A program made the translations under genes and the position numbers. Shown piece after piece: positions 25,863-35,198 of a stretch of 64,000 nucleotides of DNA. Numbering within the stretch: position 1 is the first letter of the stretch; every line of letters begins with the position of its first letter. A model generated the notes under the pieces. The model was not told the origin of the DNA. It worked only from the letters and a program-made list of their open reading frames with translations, and searched no databases. The stretch covers positions 930,001-994,000 of the forward strand of contig NZ_LSBB01000001.1 of the NCBI RefSeq assembly GCF_001584335.1, in the 5' to 3' direction. Origin of the DNA: Bacillus atrophaeus (GTDB lineage Bacteria; Bacillota; Bacilli; Bacillales; Bacillaceae).

Positions 25863-26568
25863 ATAGATATTGTTTAATTCCGCTGGCATTTCCCGTGTTA
25901 ACGTTGTACTGGAATACGGGTCTGCCGATCGTTCCATATGCCATTTCGACATTCAGCACTTGAATGTCTTCTAAAAATTTTAAATATTTTCGAATGGATA
26001 CTTGAGAAATCTCTGTATGATTCGCTAGGTCTTCCGTCGTGAAGGAGGCGCCTTCAAACGACTGAATGCTGGACCAAATGAGTTTCAGCGTGCTTTTTGT
26101 CAGGCCTTTTGGCAGATGCACTTTTTCAGATGCTTCTTTTTTCTGAAAAAGCTCCGCATCAAGTTCCTTTTGGCTCATGCTTCTGTGGGTCGAGTATACT
26201 TTTTGTTTACGGCGATAGTCAGAAAGAGCGGTTTGGAAGCGATCAAATTCAAAGGGCTTGATTAAATAATCGACGGCTCCGTAGCGGAGTGTTTTTTTGA
26301 TGACATCAAGCTCACTCGCTGCTGAGATGACAATGACATCGACCGATTCATTCTGGCTTCTGATTTCAGTCAAAAGCTCCAAGCCGTTTTTCCCCGGCAT
26401 ATAAATATCGAGCAGAATCAAGTCGATATGATGCTCGCCTAAAACGTGCAGCGCGCTTTGAAAGGAAGAGGCGATTCCTTTCAACTGAAAGCCTTCAATT
26501 TGGCTTAAATAGCGTTTATTTAATTCACCCACCATGGGGTCATCCTCAACTATTAATACATTAATCAT
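25861..26568 (-). CDS. malR: Malate response regulator MalR (YufM)
   Basis: A 235-residue CitB/DcuR-type response regulator: receiver domain with acidic pair D9-D10 and phospho-acceptor D54 ([10 protein letters not shown]), then a C-terminal helix-turn-helix (about 165-215). It activates maeN and malate-related genes with MalK. ATG 26568 follows GGAGGAACAG; the frame opens upstream within malK. It overlaps malK by 8 nt. Confidence 0.92.
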   Translation of the reverse strand: MINVLIVEDDPMVGELNKRYLSQIEGFQLKGIASSFQSALHVLGEHHIDLILLDIYMPGKNGLELLTEIRSQNESVDVIVISAASELDVIKKTLRYGAVDYLIKPFEFDRFQTALSDYRRKQKVYSTHRSMSQKELDAELFQKKEASEKVHLPKGLTKSTLKLIWSSIQSFEGASFTTEDLANHTEISQVSIRKYLKFLEDIQVLNVEMAYGTIGRPVFQYNVNTGNASGIKQYL

Positions 26569-28159
26569 GCTGTTCCTCCTTCGATTCGTACGGTATGCGA
26601 AGACTGAAGGTCGTTCCTTCGTTCTTTTCACTGGTTATAATCATCTGGCCTTTCAGGTTCTCCATGCTTTGCTGGGTAAAATAGAGGCCGAATCCGCGAT
26701 TTTTTCCTTTTGTTGAGTAGCCTTGTTCGAATATTTTTGTTTGGTCTTCTGCCGACAGGCCTGACCCGGTATCTGAAATTTCAATGTGCAGCTGTTTTTC
26801 GTGATAGCGCATGGACATGGATATTTGCTTTTTCGGCCTGTTTGACACCGCGTCGAGGGCGTTGTTTAAGAGATTGCCGATAATCGTAATCAGCTCATGG
26901 ACCACAGACGGATCAGCCGCGTTCGGGATGACATTGTCGCATTGTATGTCCAAATCTGCGCCTTGCTCTCTTATATAGCTCTGCTTTCCTAACAGGAAAC
27001 CCGCAAGGACCGAGCTTTTCACATCATTTATAATTTCACTTGTTTCTGATTTTTGCTGAATGGCAATGTCTTTAATATAATCTCCTAGATCATCATACTC
27101 TTTCAGCTGTACAAGGCCTAATATGACATGAAGTTTATTCATGAATTCATGAGATTGCGCTCTTAACGCGTTTGCGTACATTTTAACACCTGAAAGCTGT
27201 TCGGCTAAATGTTTAACCTCCGTTTTATCCCGAAATGTCGCGATTGCGCCGACAGTTTGTCCTTTCAGCTGGATTGGAACTTCGTTAAATACGAGCTCTA
27301 ATCCGTTAATTCGGATATCTCTGTCTTGAAGAGGCTTTTTCGTTTCGATCACTTGTTTCAGCCGGCTCTTTGGCAAAACAGCATTGACATCCTGGTCGAT
27401 CGGATTGACCAGGATGCCCATTTTAATAAACAGGCGCTTTGCTTCCGCGTTGGCAAGCTTGATTTTCCCTGATTCATCGACGGCAAGTATGCCTTCTTTC
27501 GTTGATTCAAGCATAGCGCTCCGTTCTTGAAGAAGTGTCGCTATTTCATACGGCTCGAGGCCATACATAATGTTTTTGACGGTACGGGCGACGATGACGG
27601 CTCCGATGACACCTACGAAGATGCTGACGCAAATAATAAAGTACAGAGGACGTAAGCTGTGGCTGATAATCTCATCTATTTCATTGATCGTTATGCCGAC
27701 CGCTACCGCTCCGACCTGTTTCCCGTCCTTGTTATAGACAGGAACAAACGCTCTCATTGACTTTCCCAGCGTACCTGAGGCAGTGCTGATATGAACATGC
27801 CCTTTTAGCGCTTGTGTTTCATCTCCGCCGGTAAACCGTTTTCCGATTTTGTCCGGATTCGGATGTGTTTTTCGGATTCCGTTCATGTCCATCACCACGA
27901 CAAATTCAGTGCTTGTGATTTTTTGGACTTGGGATGTATATTCGCGCAGCTCTTGATCTTTGCCATTCTCCAATGAATCGGGAACAATCGGGGCATCCGC
28001 AACCATTTCAGCGGTTTGCAGGGCAGTGGATTTTTCCTGCTCTCTGATACTTCGCGACGTTTGGGCGCCGATCGTAAAAAAGGTGATAAACAGTGCGATT
28101 AAGACGACAATACAGACAAAAATCGTTAATCTGGTTTGCAGTTTCAGCGTTTTTTTCAT
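26561..28159 (-). CDS. malK: Malate sensor histidine kinase MalK (YufL)
   Basis: A 532-residue CitA/DcuS-type kinase: membrane helix near 10-30, extracytoplasmic PAS-like ligand domain about 35-170 ([23 protein letters not shown], typical of dicarboxylate sensors), second helix near 175-195, cytoplasmic PAS about 210-320, then the DHp box [11 protein letters not shown] with the phospho-histidine and an ATPase domain ([20 protein letters not shown]). The start is ATG 28159 after GTGAGGA. It pairs with MalR. Confidence 0.92.
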   Translation of the reverse strand: MKKTLKLQTRLTIFVCIVVLIALFITFFTIGAQTSRSIREQEKSTALQTAEMVADAPIVPDSLENGKDQELREYTSQVQKITSTEFVVVMDMNGIRKTHPNPDKIGKRFTGGDETQALKGHVHISTASGTLGKSMRAFVPVYNKDGKQVGAVAVGITINEIDEIISHSLRPLYFIICVSIFVGVIGAVIVARTVKNIMYGLEPYEIATLLQERSAMLESTKEGILAVDESGKIKLANAEAKRLFIKMGILVNPIDQDVNAVLPKSRLKQVIETKKPLQDRDIRINGLELVFNEVPIQLKGQTVGAIATFRDKTEVKHLAEQLSGVKMYANALRAQSHEFMNKLHVILGLVQLKEYDDLGDYIKDIAIQQKSETSEIINDVKSSVLAGFLLGKQSYIREQGADLDIQCDNVIPNAADPSVVHELITIIGNLLNNALDAVSNRPKKQISMSMRYHEKQLHIEISDTGSGLSAEDQTKIFEQGYSTKGKNRGFGLYFTQQSMENLKGQMIITSEKNEGTTFSLRIPYESKEEQHD

Positions 28160-28333
28160 AGAAGCATTCCTCACGTTTTTAATTCCTGCGTACTACTTTA
28201 CTCCCAAAATGCCGGTTTGTGAAGATTTGGGGCTTTATTTCGTAAAAAGGAGAAAAAATGGAATAATTTATCTTGTCAATGCGTTTTAAGTCCTCCATAA
28301 TAAATGAGGTAGATTACAGAAAGGGACTTTACT

Positions 28334-28891
28334 ATGAAAAATACATATTTGACAGGATATTTTCCGCTTATTGCTATCCTGCTCTTTAGTTCGTCTTTAT
28401 CCATTTCAACTGCTCTCTATGCGATGAAGCTTCTGTCTTCATTGGGAATTTATGATGGAATGCTGGAGTATTTCTCGGAGAAAGGAATCAGACTCGCGTT
28501 ATTCGCAGCATTTGCTCTTTTATATTTTATGGTTTTATCCGCTCTGAAATTAATTGCGAATACTGTGACGGAGCTTTCGCTTCTCTTTTTTGCACAAGAC
28601 CCTGAGGGAAACAACCTGAAGAAAATCAGGCTGGGCGCTGCCATTTATTTAGGCGGAGGCATTTTATCCTTTGCGCTTGTCCAAAATGTGTTTTGGATTG
28701 CGGCTCTCTTTGCCGTTGTCACACTTGCTTATTTTATCTTTATTGTGTACAAAATCCATCCGACGCTGTCTATGGTTTCACTAATCGGCTTCATTCTGCT
28801 GGAACTGCTGTTTTGGTTTACGTTTATTATTGGCATTTTGTTCATATTTATCAAGCTTTATAATAGCATAATGGCTAGCTTACCTGTGTAA
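28334..28891 (+). CDS. yufK: Polytopic membrane protein YufK
   Basis: A 185-residue protein with about five hydrophobic segments and little soluble sequence. Synteny and sequence match B. subtilis yufK; function unknown. Single gene, divergent from malK, with its own terminator overlapping the stop codon. No motif points to a substrate. Confidence 0.78.
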   Translation: MKNTYLTGYFPLIAILLFSSSLSISTALYAMKLLSSLGIYDGMLEYFSEKGIRLALFAAFALLYFMVLSALKLIANTVTELSLLFFAQDPEGNNLKKIRLGAAIYLGGGILSFALVQNVFWIAALFAVVTLAYFIFIVYKIHPTLSMVSLIGFILLELLFWFTFIIGILFIFIKLYNSIMASLPV

Positions 28892-28905
28892 GCTAGCCAT
28901 TTTTG
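28871..28905 (+). terminator. Intrinsic terminator of yufK
   Basis: ATGGCTAGCTTA and TAAGCTAGCCAT form a perfect 12-bp stem followed by TTTTTG. The right arm contains the yufK stop codon. Confidence 0.88.
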
Positions 28906-28907
28906 TA

Positions 28908-29321
28908 TTACGGTAAAAATCTTTTTTTAATTGCAGGGGAGGGGAGCATGCATTCATTTTTCTTGCCGAACCATTTGTAGCGGTTTTTGGCAATCAAAGA
29001 ATAAACCATGTTTCTGACAGGTCTTGGCACGGCTAACAGGACAACGGAGAACCGCCACGCCCCGCGTAAATGGCGGAAGACTTTTATGGCGGCCGTAGAT
29101 TTTGTGTAGACTTTGCCGTCTTCAATAAAAACAAAGCTGTCAAAGTGTTCCGTCGGCAGCCCGTTCAGCTTCAGCAGCCGCTGTCCCGTTTCTGATTGCA
29201 GGGATGAAAAGGAAATCAAACCGTCTGGATCTCGCTTAATGATGAATTGAACGGCGCCGTTGCATAAGTTGCACACGCCGTCAAACAGCAGCACGCGATT
29301 TGGAATGTTACCATGCTTCAT
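28908..29321 (-). CDS. yuxK: DUF393 thiol-disulfide-type protein YuxK
   Basis: A 137-residue DCC (DUF393) protein. The family motif FDGVCNLCN has a CxxC pair at C17 and C20, followed by an FSSLQSETG block, consistent with a thioredoxin-like fold. The start is ATG 29321; the frame extends upstream into pbpD without a better site. It lies 20 nt after pbpD on the same strand. The redox partner is unknown. Confidence 0.85.
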   Translation of the reverse strand: MKHGNIPNRVLLFDGVCNLCNGAVQFIIKRDPDGLISFSSLQSETGQRLLKLNGLPTEHFDSFVFIEDGKVYTKSTAAIKVFRHLRGAWRFSVVLLAVPRPVRNMVYSLIAKNRYKWFGKKNECMLPSPAIKKRFLP

Positions 29322-29341
29322 GTCAGGTCCCCTCCGATCTT

Positions 29342-31216
29342 TTAATAAGCCGCTTGCAGCGTGTTTCTCCAAATGGAAAGCTGCGGCCCCGCATTGTGAA
29401 GATACTCGACGCTTCCCGGATTATCTTTTCCGACCCATACACCCATTGTGTACGTATCTGTTAAGCCGACAAACCACATGTCTTTATAATTATTCGAGGT
29501 TCCAGTTTTCCCGCCTACATAAGGAGCTTTAAAATTTGCTTTTTTCCCTGTTCCGCTTTTGACAACAGAGGCCATTAGCTGCCTTAATACATTGTTGGTG
29601 CGGATGCTGTATACTTGGACGGGTTTATCTTTCCATTTCAATATGGTTTTTCCGTTTAAATCAGTGACTTTCGTAATCGCACGGCTCGGCGTATAACTTC
29701 CGCTGTTTCCGAATGTCGTAAACGCGTTTGTCATTTCAAGCGGTGACATGCCGTCTGTAAAACCGCCAAGCGCCGCCGGCAGAACATAATCTGTATCTTT
29801 CAGTTCAGCAAAGTGAAACGGTTTTAAATAACTGAATCCAGTATTTACGCCGACATGGTCCAGCATTCTGATGGCAGGTGTGTTATACGAGTTTTTAAAC
29901 GCTGTATCCAGCGTCACAGTGCCATATGTGCGATTATTGTAGTTTTGCGGACAATATTCCTTGCTGCAAAACTTGCTGGCATCAATTGAGCTGGATGCCG
30001 TGGCACCCGTTTTTTCAATATAAGGGCCGTAATCCAGCAGCGGTTTAATTGATGAACCGGGCTGCCTGTAAGCCTGGTATGCGCGGTTAAAATCATATTT
30101 CGCATAATTTTTCCCGCCCGATAAGGCGACGATTTGATGCGTTTGATGGTTAACGACCGCGGCACCGCCCTGCACACCTTCATAAGGAAGGTTCTGATTG
30201 ACCTGGGCGACGACTTGATTTTGCATATACGGATCAAGCGCTGTGTAGATTTTCACCCCGTCTTTTAATAGGGTGCTTACTTTTTTTGACAGCTCTTTCT
30301 CTATTTTTGCTTTTTCTTTGTCATTGGCTTTTGCTAGACGTTTATCGAATCCTTCAGAAGAAGATACCAATTGTGTGAATTCCTCATTCACATAGGTAAC
30401 ATAGTCTGGATATTTGTTCTTCTTTTGGACGACGTCAAGCTTAATGTCCTCTTTGAGCGCTTTTTTCAACTGTTTGTTTGTGATGACTCCTGCTTTTTTC
30501 AAGCCGTTAAGCAATCGTTCTTGACGGCTTTTCGTGTAGTCAAAATGCTTTAAAGGATCATATAATGTAGGGTTATTAGGTATAGCGCAAATAAAAGCCA
30601 TTTCTCCCAGAGTGAGAGATTTCAGCGGCTTATTGAAATAAAACTGAGCCGCAGATCCGACGCCGTAAACGCCGTTATTAAAATAAATCGTATTTAAGTA
30701 GCTTTCCAGAATTTCGTCCTTCGTAAGCTTTTTTTCAAGCTGATAGGAATACATGAGCTCAATCAGCTTTCGGTTGAAGGTACGTTCATGACTTAAATAC
30801 AGATTCCTCGACAACTGCTGGGTAATGGTGCTCGCGCCTTGGTCGATTTTCTGGTCTTTGACATTGGACGCAGCGGCTCTGACCATTCCCATAAAGTCAA
30901 AGCCTTTATGTTCGTAGAAATGCCGGTCCTCGGAAGTCAGAAACAGCTGTTTGACTTCTTCTGGTATCTTCTTATAAGGCACCAGCACCCGGTTTTCATC
31001 ATCGCTGACGATTTCAGATACGAGGGCGCCGTCTCTGTCATACATGTAGCTGTTTTGCACAAGGCTGACTTTTTTGAGATTGATATTTTTATCAAGCACC
31101 TGATCCAGAGATTTCATCTCTTTTACTTCTTTTCCGGAAGCGATTAATGTAAATGCGAACAACGGGATTATGCAAAGGAGCAAAATCCATCCGATAATTG
31201 AACGTAACATGGCCAC
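29342..31216 (-). CDS. pbpD: Class A penicillin-binding protein 4 (PbpD)
   Basis: A 624-residue bifunctional peptidoglycan synthase. A membrane anchor (residues 5-26) is followed by a GT51 transglycosylase domain with catalytic E96 in TSEDRHFYEHKG and the GASTITQQLSRN motif, then a transpeptidase domain with the active serine in GSSIKP (S388-K391), an SxN-type motif and KTGTS near residue 575. Length equals B. subtilis PBP4. It lacks the disordered C-terminal tail of PonA. Cotranscription with yuxK is likely. Confidence 0.95.
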   Translation of the reverse strand: MAMLRSIIGWILLLCIIPLFAFTLIASGKEVKEMKSLDQVLDKNINLKKVSLVQNSYMYDRDGALVSEIVSDDENRVLVPYKKIPEEVKQLFLTSEDRHFYEHKGFDFMGMVRAAASNVKDQKIDQGASTITQQLSRNLYLSHERTFNRKLIELMYSYQLEKKLTKDEILESYLNTIYFNNGVYGVGSAAQFYFNKPLKSLTLGEMAFICAIPNNPTLYDPLKHFDYTKSRQERLLNGLKKAGVITNKQLKKALKEDIKLDVVQKKNKYPDYVTYVNEEFTQLVSSSEGFDKRLAKANDKEKAKIEKELSKKVSTLLKDGVKIYTALDPYMQNQVVAQVNQNLPYEGVQGGAAVVNHQTHQIVALSGGKNYAKYDFNRAYQAYRQPGSSIKPLLDYGPYIEKTGATASSSIDASKFCSKEYCPQNYNNRTYGTVTLDTAFKNSYNTPAIRMLDHVGVNTGFSYLKPFHFAELKDTDYVLPAALGGFTDGMSPLEMTNAFTTFGNSGSYTPSRAITKVTDLNGKTILKWKDKPVQVYSIRTNNVLRQLMASVVKSGTGKKANFKAPYVGGKTGTSNNYKDMWFVGLTDTYTMGVWVGKDNPGSVEYLHNAGPQLSIWRNTLQAAY

Positions 31217-31308
31217 TCTCTTTTCTCCTAAATTCTAGCCATATCGTACCACTCTTTTGAGATTACGAGAAGGTTAAATTTAGAAGAATCATGAATTTTT
31301 AAGAGAAA

Positions 31309-32493
31309 TCAGCGTGCATTGGCAGGCGACTCCTTTTGCAGCCGCTGTGTGATCCAAAGCAGGCAGGCTCCGGCGAAAAAGAGAAAGCTTGTCACGTAAA
31401 AAGCAGCCGAAATCGTAAAGTGGCTGGATATGACGCCGCCTAAAAGAGGACCGAGAACATTTCCTAAAAATCGAAAGCTGACATTGTAGCCGAGCACTTC
31501 CCCTTGAATGCTGCCGGGAGCCTTAAGGCGGATAGCAGCCGTTATACAAGGCAGCAGCCCGCCCATCGCCATACCGAATAAAAACCTGAAAACGAGCAGC
31601 ATGCTGAGAGAGGAAGCGAGCGCTTGAGGGATAAAGAACACCGCTGCCGCAGTCAAAAGAATCATTAAGATCCGATGGTGGCCGTAGCGGTCTCCAAAAT
31701 CTCCCCACTTTCTTGCCAGCAGCAAACTCCCAAGTCCGGTGGCTGAGAATGCCAAACCGGAGAAAAAGGCTAAATTTACAGGTCCGTGCAGCTCATTTAC
31801 ATATAAAGCGAGCAGCGGCTGGATACTGAAATTTCCTATCTGAATCAGCATAGTCAGCAGCATCATCACAAGAAGCGCAGGCTGGTGAAAGATATAAGAA
31901 AGCACTTCTTTTCTGGAATAAGAAGCCCGCTTGCTTCCGCGTTCGTGAAGCGGCTGCTCTCTCACTCCCGCCAATACGAGGATCACGGCTGAAAAAATGA
32001 CAAAGGATGTAATAAAAAAGGTATACGTAAATCCGAAATTGTCGGCAAGCAGTCCGCCCAATAAGGGACCGAACAGACTTCCCGATACTTGTCCCATCTG
32101 CAGGGTTCCAAGCGTTTTTCCCGCTGTGTTTTTAGGTGTCTGAGCGGAAATCATGGCAAGCGATGTCGGAATGAATCCGGTTACAAGACCCATCGCCATC
32201 CGGAGAAAAAATAATTGATGGACGGATGTGACAAAGCCCATTAATAGAATGCTGACTGCGATTCCGGACCCGGTCAGTAAAAGGATTTTCTTGTAACCGC
32301 GTTTGTCTCCGAACCGGCCCCATAACGGAGACACCAGAAAAGCCATTAAAAAAGTAATGCCGAACACGTAACCGCTCCACCTTTGAACATAGCCGTTCGA
32401 ATGGGTGCTGAGCGTTTCAATATACAAAGAGAGGAAAGGAACAATCATCGTTGTGCTGGCTGACACGAAAAAATTCGCCAGCCAAATGATCAA
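31309..32493 (-). CDS. yuxJ: MFS multidrug-type transporter YuxJ
   Basis: A 394-residue, 12-helix major facilitator. The loop 2-3 motif is present (GRFGDKRGYKK), repeated in the second half (GDFGDRYGHHR), with motif C-like glycine-rich helix 5 (GSLFGPLLGG) that marks drug/H+ antiporters. The N-terminus is problematic: the only standard start in frame is TTG 32493, without a ribosome binding site, whereas an ATG at 32522 preceded by AGAAGGTG is one base out of frame across a run of five A's (plus 32498-32502). Either the start is non-canonical or one base is missing. Confidence 0.82.
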   Translation of the reverse strand: MIIWLANFFVSASTTMIVPFLSLYIETLSTHSNGYVQRWSGYVFGITFLMAFLVSPLWGRFGDKRGYKKILLLTGSGIAVSILLMGFVTSVHQLFFLRMAMGLVTGFIPTSLAMISAQTPKNTAGKTLGTLQMGQVSGSLFGPLLGGLLADNFGFTYTFFITSFVIFSAVILVLAGVREQPLHERGSKRASYSRKEVLSYIFHQPALLVMMLLTMLIQIGNFSIQPLLALYVNELHGPVNLAFFSGLAFSATGLGSLLLARKWGDFGDRYGHHRILMILLTAAAVFFIPQALASSLSMLLVFRFLFGMAMGGLLPCITAAIRLKAPGSIQGEVLGYNVSFRFLGNVLGPLLGGVISSHFTISAAFYVTSFLFFAGACLLWITQRLQKESPANAR

Positions 32494-32699
32494 GAAATTT
32501 TTCTTGCGGACAGAGATACCATCACCTTCTTATTATTTCGGGTACCTTAATAATTATAAAGAAACGGTGATTGATTTAAAAGAAAGAGTGTGGATGGGAA
32601 AATTCATTATTTTCAGAAAATGAGGAAAGTAAGAGAAGGGGAAATGATATACTATAAAGAATAGCATTTTCCCGATCGGAGGAAAGGCAGGTGTAAAAA

Positions 32700-33317
32700 G
32701 TGGACCAGAACAACTTACTCATTATTGATTTTGAGTTTACAATGCCCGAAGGAAAATACAGCCCGCAAAATTTTTTCCCGGAGATTATTGAAGCCGGGAT
32801 TGTAAAATCGGTTGATGATGCAGTGGTTGAGACGTTTTCAAGCTATATTAAGCCAAAGAAGTTTCCGAAGCTGACCAAACGGTGTAAATCATTTTTGAAG
32901 ATTACCCAAAAGGATGTAGACGAGGGGATGAAATTCGAAGAATTTATCCGGAAACTGAACGAGCTGGACCCGCAGAAGGATTGTACGATTGTTACGTGGG
33001 GAAATATGGACATGAAGGTGCTGAAGCAAAACTGCATGTTCAACCATATACCTTTCCCGTTTAAAGGAGAAATGCGAGATTTGTCGCTAGAATATAAAAA
33101 CTTTTTCGGAGACCGGACGCTGACGGGGTTATGGAAGGCTGCCGAAGAGTATGGGGATGAAGGGACGGGAACCCATCATAAAGCACTGGACGACGCGCTG
33201 ACGACTCATAAGCTGTTCAAACGTGTCGAACAGGATAAACAGTATCTCGAAAAACCAAAGCCGCCGACGATTGGCGAACGGATCGATCTGTCAGAGGTAC
33301 TGCGGCGCGCCACATAA
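32700..33317 (+). CDS. kapD: Exonuclease-family sporulation regulator KapD
   Basis: A 205-residue DEDDh 3'-5' exonuclease-fold protein: D10 and E12 in IIDFEFTMPEG (Exo I), a central TWGNMDMKVL (Exo II), and THHKALDDA (Exo III with H and D). In B. subtilis KapD inhibits the KinA branch of the sporulation phosphorelay. The start is GTG 32700, shortly after AGGTG, with GGAGG further upstream. TATACT at 32648-32653 may be its -10. It is convergent with kapB-kinB. Confidence 0.88.
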   Translation: MDQNNLLIIDFEFTMPEGKYSPQNFFPEIIEAGIVKSVDDAVVETFSSYIKPKKFPKLTKRCKSFLKITQKDVDEGMKFEEFIRKLNELDPQKDCTIVTWGNMDMKVLKQNCMFNHIPFPFKGEMRDLSLEYKNFFGDRTLTGLWKAAEEYGDEGTGTHHKALDDALTTHKLFKRVEQDKQYLEKPKPPTIGERIDLSEVLRRAT

Positions 33318-33349
33318 ATAACCCAATCTGTTGTCAGACTGGGTTATTT
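33316..33349. terminator. Bidirectional terminator between kapD and kapB
   Basis: AAATAACCCA and TGGGTTATTT form the stem, extended by TCTG/CAGA with one mismatch. It overlaps the kapB stop codon. Confidence 0.8.
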
Positions 33350-33730
33350 CCTGTTGAAGTATTCTTTCTCCAACACATTCATATTCTGAAGCGAGCGCTT
33401 TGCCCACTCCGATCCATCTTCATTCAGCCGTTCTTTCATCCGGCTGACTGCCTGCTCCAAGGATTCCTTGTAATCCGGCACCTCGCCTTCATAAGGCTTT
33501 ACCATCTGATGCGTAATATTGGTCTGTTCGCCGAAGGCAAGCGCTCTTCTTTCATGGAAAAAGGGCACATCCGCCTGCTTCGGGTGGTGCAGGTCACCTT
33601 GCGTCGGATGAGTCAGCACCGCTTTTATTTTGACTAAGTAATGCTGCGGCCTGCAATCGGTGATTTCTCCTATGTATACACCTGTTTTATAAAATCCTTT
33701 TACTAAAGACCCGATCTCAAAAGAACTCAT
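33344..33730 (-). CDS. kapB: KinB-pathway lipoprotein-like activator KapB
   Basis: A 128-residue protein required for KinB to signal to the phosphorelay in B. subtilis. It has an SH3-like beta fold signature (GSLVKGFYKTGVYIGEITD) and a conserved HPTQGDLHHPKQADVPFFHERRAL block. ATG 33730 is chosen because GAGGTG lies 7 nt upstream and the length equals the orthologue's. It lies 44 nt after kinB. I see no signal peptide, so it is probably cytosolic. Confidence 0.9.
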   Translation of the reverse strand: MSSFEIGSLVKGFYKTGVYIGEITDCRPQHYLVKIKAVLTHPTQGDLHHPKQADVPFFHERRALAFGEQTNITHQMVKPYEGEVPDYKESLEQAVSRMKERLNEDGSEWAKRSLQNMNVLEKEYFNRK

Positions 33731-33774
33731 TCGATTCACCTCTCTTTTATTCTATAGAAGATGGGTCCGATTTT

Positions 33775-35064
33775 CTAGTAGGGGAGATCCGCAGGAAGCT
33801 TAATGACAGCCGTGGTGCCTGAATGAAAGCTGCTATTAAATGATATTGTGCCTTGGTGATGCTTGATAATGGAAAAGGTGACGGTCAGCCCGAGCCCTGT
33901 TCCATTGGTTTTTAATGTGTAATACGGTTCGCCCAGTTTTTTCATTTGATGATCGGTCATGCCGATTCCGTTATCTGTAATGTAAATGTGGATCATATGA
34001 TTGTGCCTTTTGGCGCTTACCCGGATTAAGCCGTTTCCGGGCGTTACAGCTTCAATGCTGTTTTTGATCAAATTGATCATCGCCTGTTTCAGTTTCGTCA
34101 CATCACCGTATACAGACAGACCCGGTTCTGTTTCAACCTGTATCGCGACAGACTTAAAGTTGGCGTATGACACCATAAGCGAGCCTGTCTCTTTAAGAAG
34201 CGCGGATAAATCGAATACTTCCTTTTCATAGTATTGCGGCTTTGCCATGTCAAGGTAGTTTGTGATAATGTCTTGAGCGCGGTCAAGCTCTGACAGCACC
34301 AGCTTTTTATAATCTGCACTCGATTTGTTTTGAAGAGATTCATCGTTAAAAAGCAGCTGTACGAACCCTCTGACAACTGTAAGCGGATTACGCACTTCGT
34401 GAGCCACACTGGCGGCCAGCTCACTGACAATGGTCATTTTTTCTGATTGGATAAGCTGTGAGCGCAAGATGACAGTTTCAGCAATGCTTTCAATTGTATA
34501 TATGCTTATCATCAGTACACAGATGCTAAAGAGTCCCGCGACAGCGCCATCTAAAACAAATGTTCCAAAATTTTGAAAATTGGAAATATTTTGTACGGAA
34601 AAAGTAAAGATTGAGATGAATAATAAGATGATTTCCCAGCATCCGATGAAAAAGCCAAACAGCAGTTTCTTTGTTTTGGACATAAACGGCCATTTCTTTT
34701 GCAATAAAATAGGAAGAATAATAATAAAAGGAAGTGCGAGTAAAAAGGCAAAGGCGGAAGAATCAAAGAACATCAGCTGAAAACAAAAAGCCGAAGCGGC
34801 GACAATAAGACCGGAAACAATGCTTATGTAAATAAAGCAGATGATGATAGGAATCGTCTGAAGTCCAAAATGGACATGGTGCTCCATTTCCTGAATGGGA
34901 TATATAATGCATAAGCACGAGGAAACGGCCGCGAGCGCAGTCACCAGTTTGCTGTTCGCTTTTGGCGCGGTTATGATCGGTTTGTTCAGCCAGATGGCTT
35001 GGTAAAGAAAGATAGGAAATAAAATAAAAGAGATGTGAAGCAGATAATCTTTTAGAATTTCCAT
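33775..35064 (-). CDS. kinB: Sporulation sensor histidine kinase KinB
   Basis: A 429-residue kinase that phosphorylates Spo0F to trigger sporulation. Six membrane segments fill residues 5-195, with no large extracellular domain. The DHp motif AASVAHEVRNPLT carries phospho-histidine H222; the ATPase domain has NLIKNSIEA (N box), TDNGIGM (G1) and TGLGLTV (G2). The start is ATG 35064. A TATAAT (plus 35099-35104, minus strand) lies upstream. It is transcribed with kapB, and patB upstream ends in a terminator. Confidence 0.93.
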   Translation of the reverse strand: MEILKDYLLHISFILFPIFLYQAIWLNKPIITAPKANSKLVTALAAVSSCLCIIYPIQEMEHHVHFGLQTIPIIICFIYISIVSGLIVAASAFCFQLMFFDSSAFAFLLALPFIIILPILLQKKWPFMSKTKKLLFGFFIGCWEIILLFISIFTFSVQNISNFQNFGTFVLDGAVAGLFSICVLMISIYTIESIAETVILRSQLIQSEKMTIVSELAASVAHEVRNPLTVVRGFVQLLFNDESLQNKSSADYKKLVLSELDRAQDIITNYLDMAKPQYYEKEVFDLSALLKETGSLMVSYANFKSVAIQVETEPGLSVYGDVTKLKQAMINLIKNSIEAVTPGNGLIRVSAKRHNHMIHIYITDNGIGMTDHQMKKLGEPYYTLKTNGTGLGLTVTFSIIKHHQGTISFNSSFHSGTTAVIKLPADLPY

Positions 35065-35151
35065 TTGTGTAAAATCCTTTCATGTGAAATATATTTATAT
35101 TATAACACTTATTAAAAGAAAAATATAAAAGCAACAGAACAAATTTTCTTT

Positions 35152-35193
35152 AAAAAGAACGCCTTTTTTTGTCAGCTAATGGCGTTCTTTTTT
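35152..35193 (-). terminator. Terminator after patB
   Basis: On the minus strand AAAAAAGAACGCC pairs with GGCGTTCTTTTT around a 17-nt loop. It separates patB from kinB. Confidence 0.8.
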
Positions 35194-35198
35194 GAATG

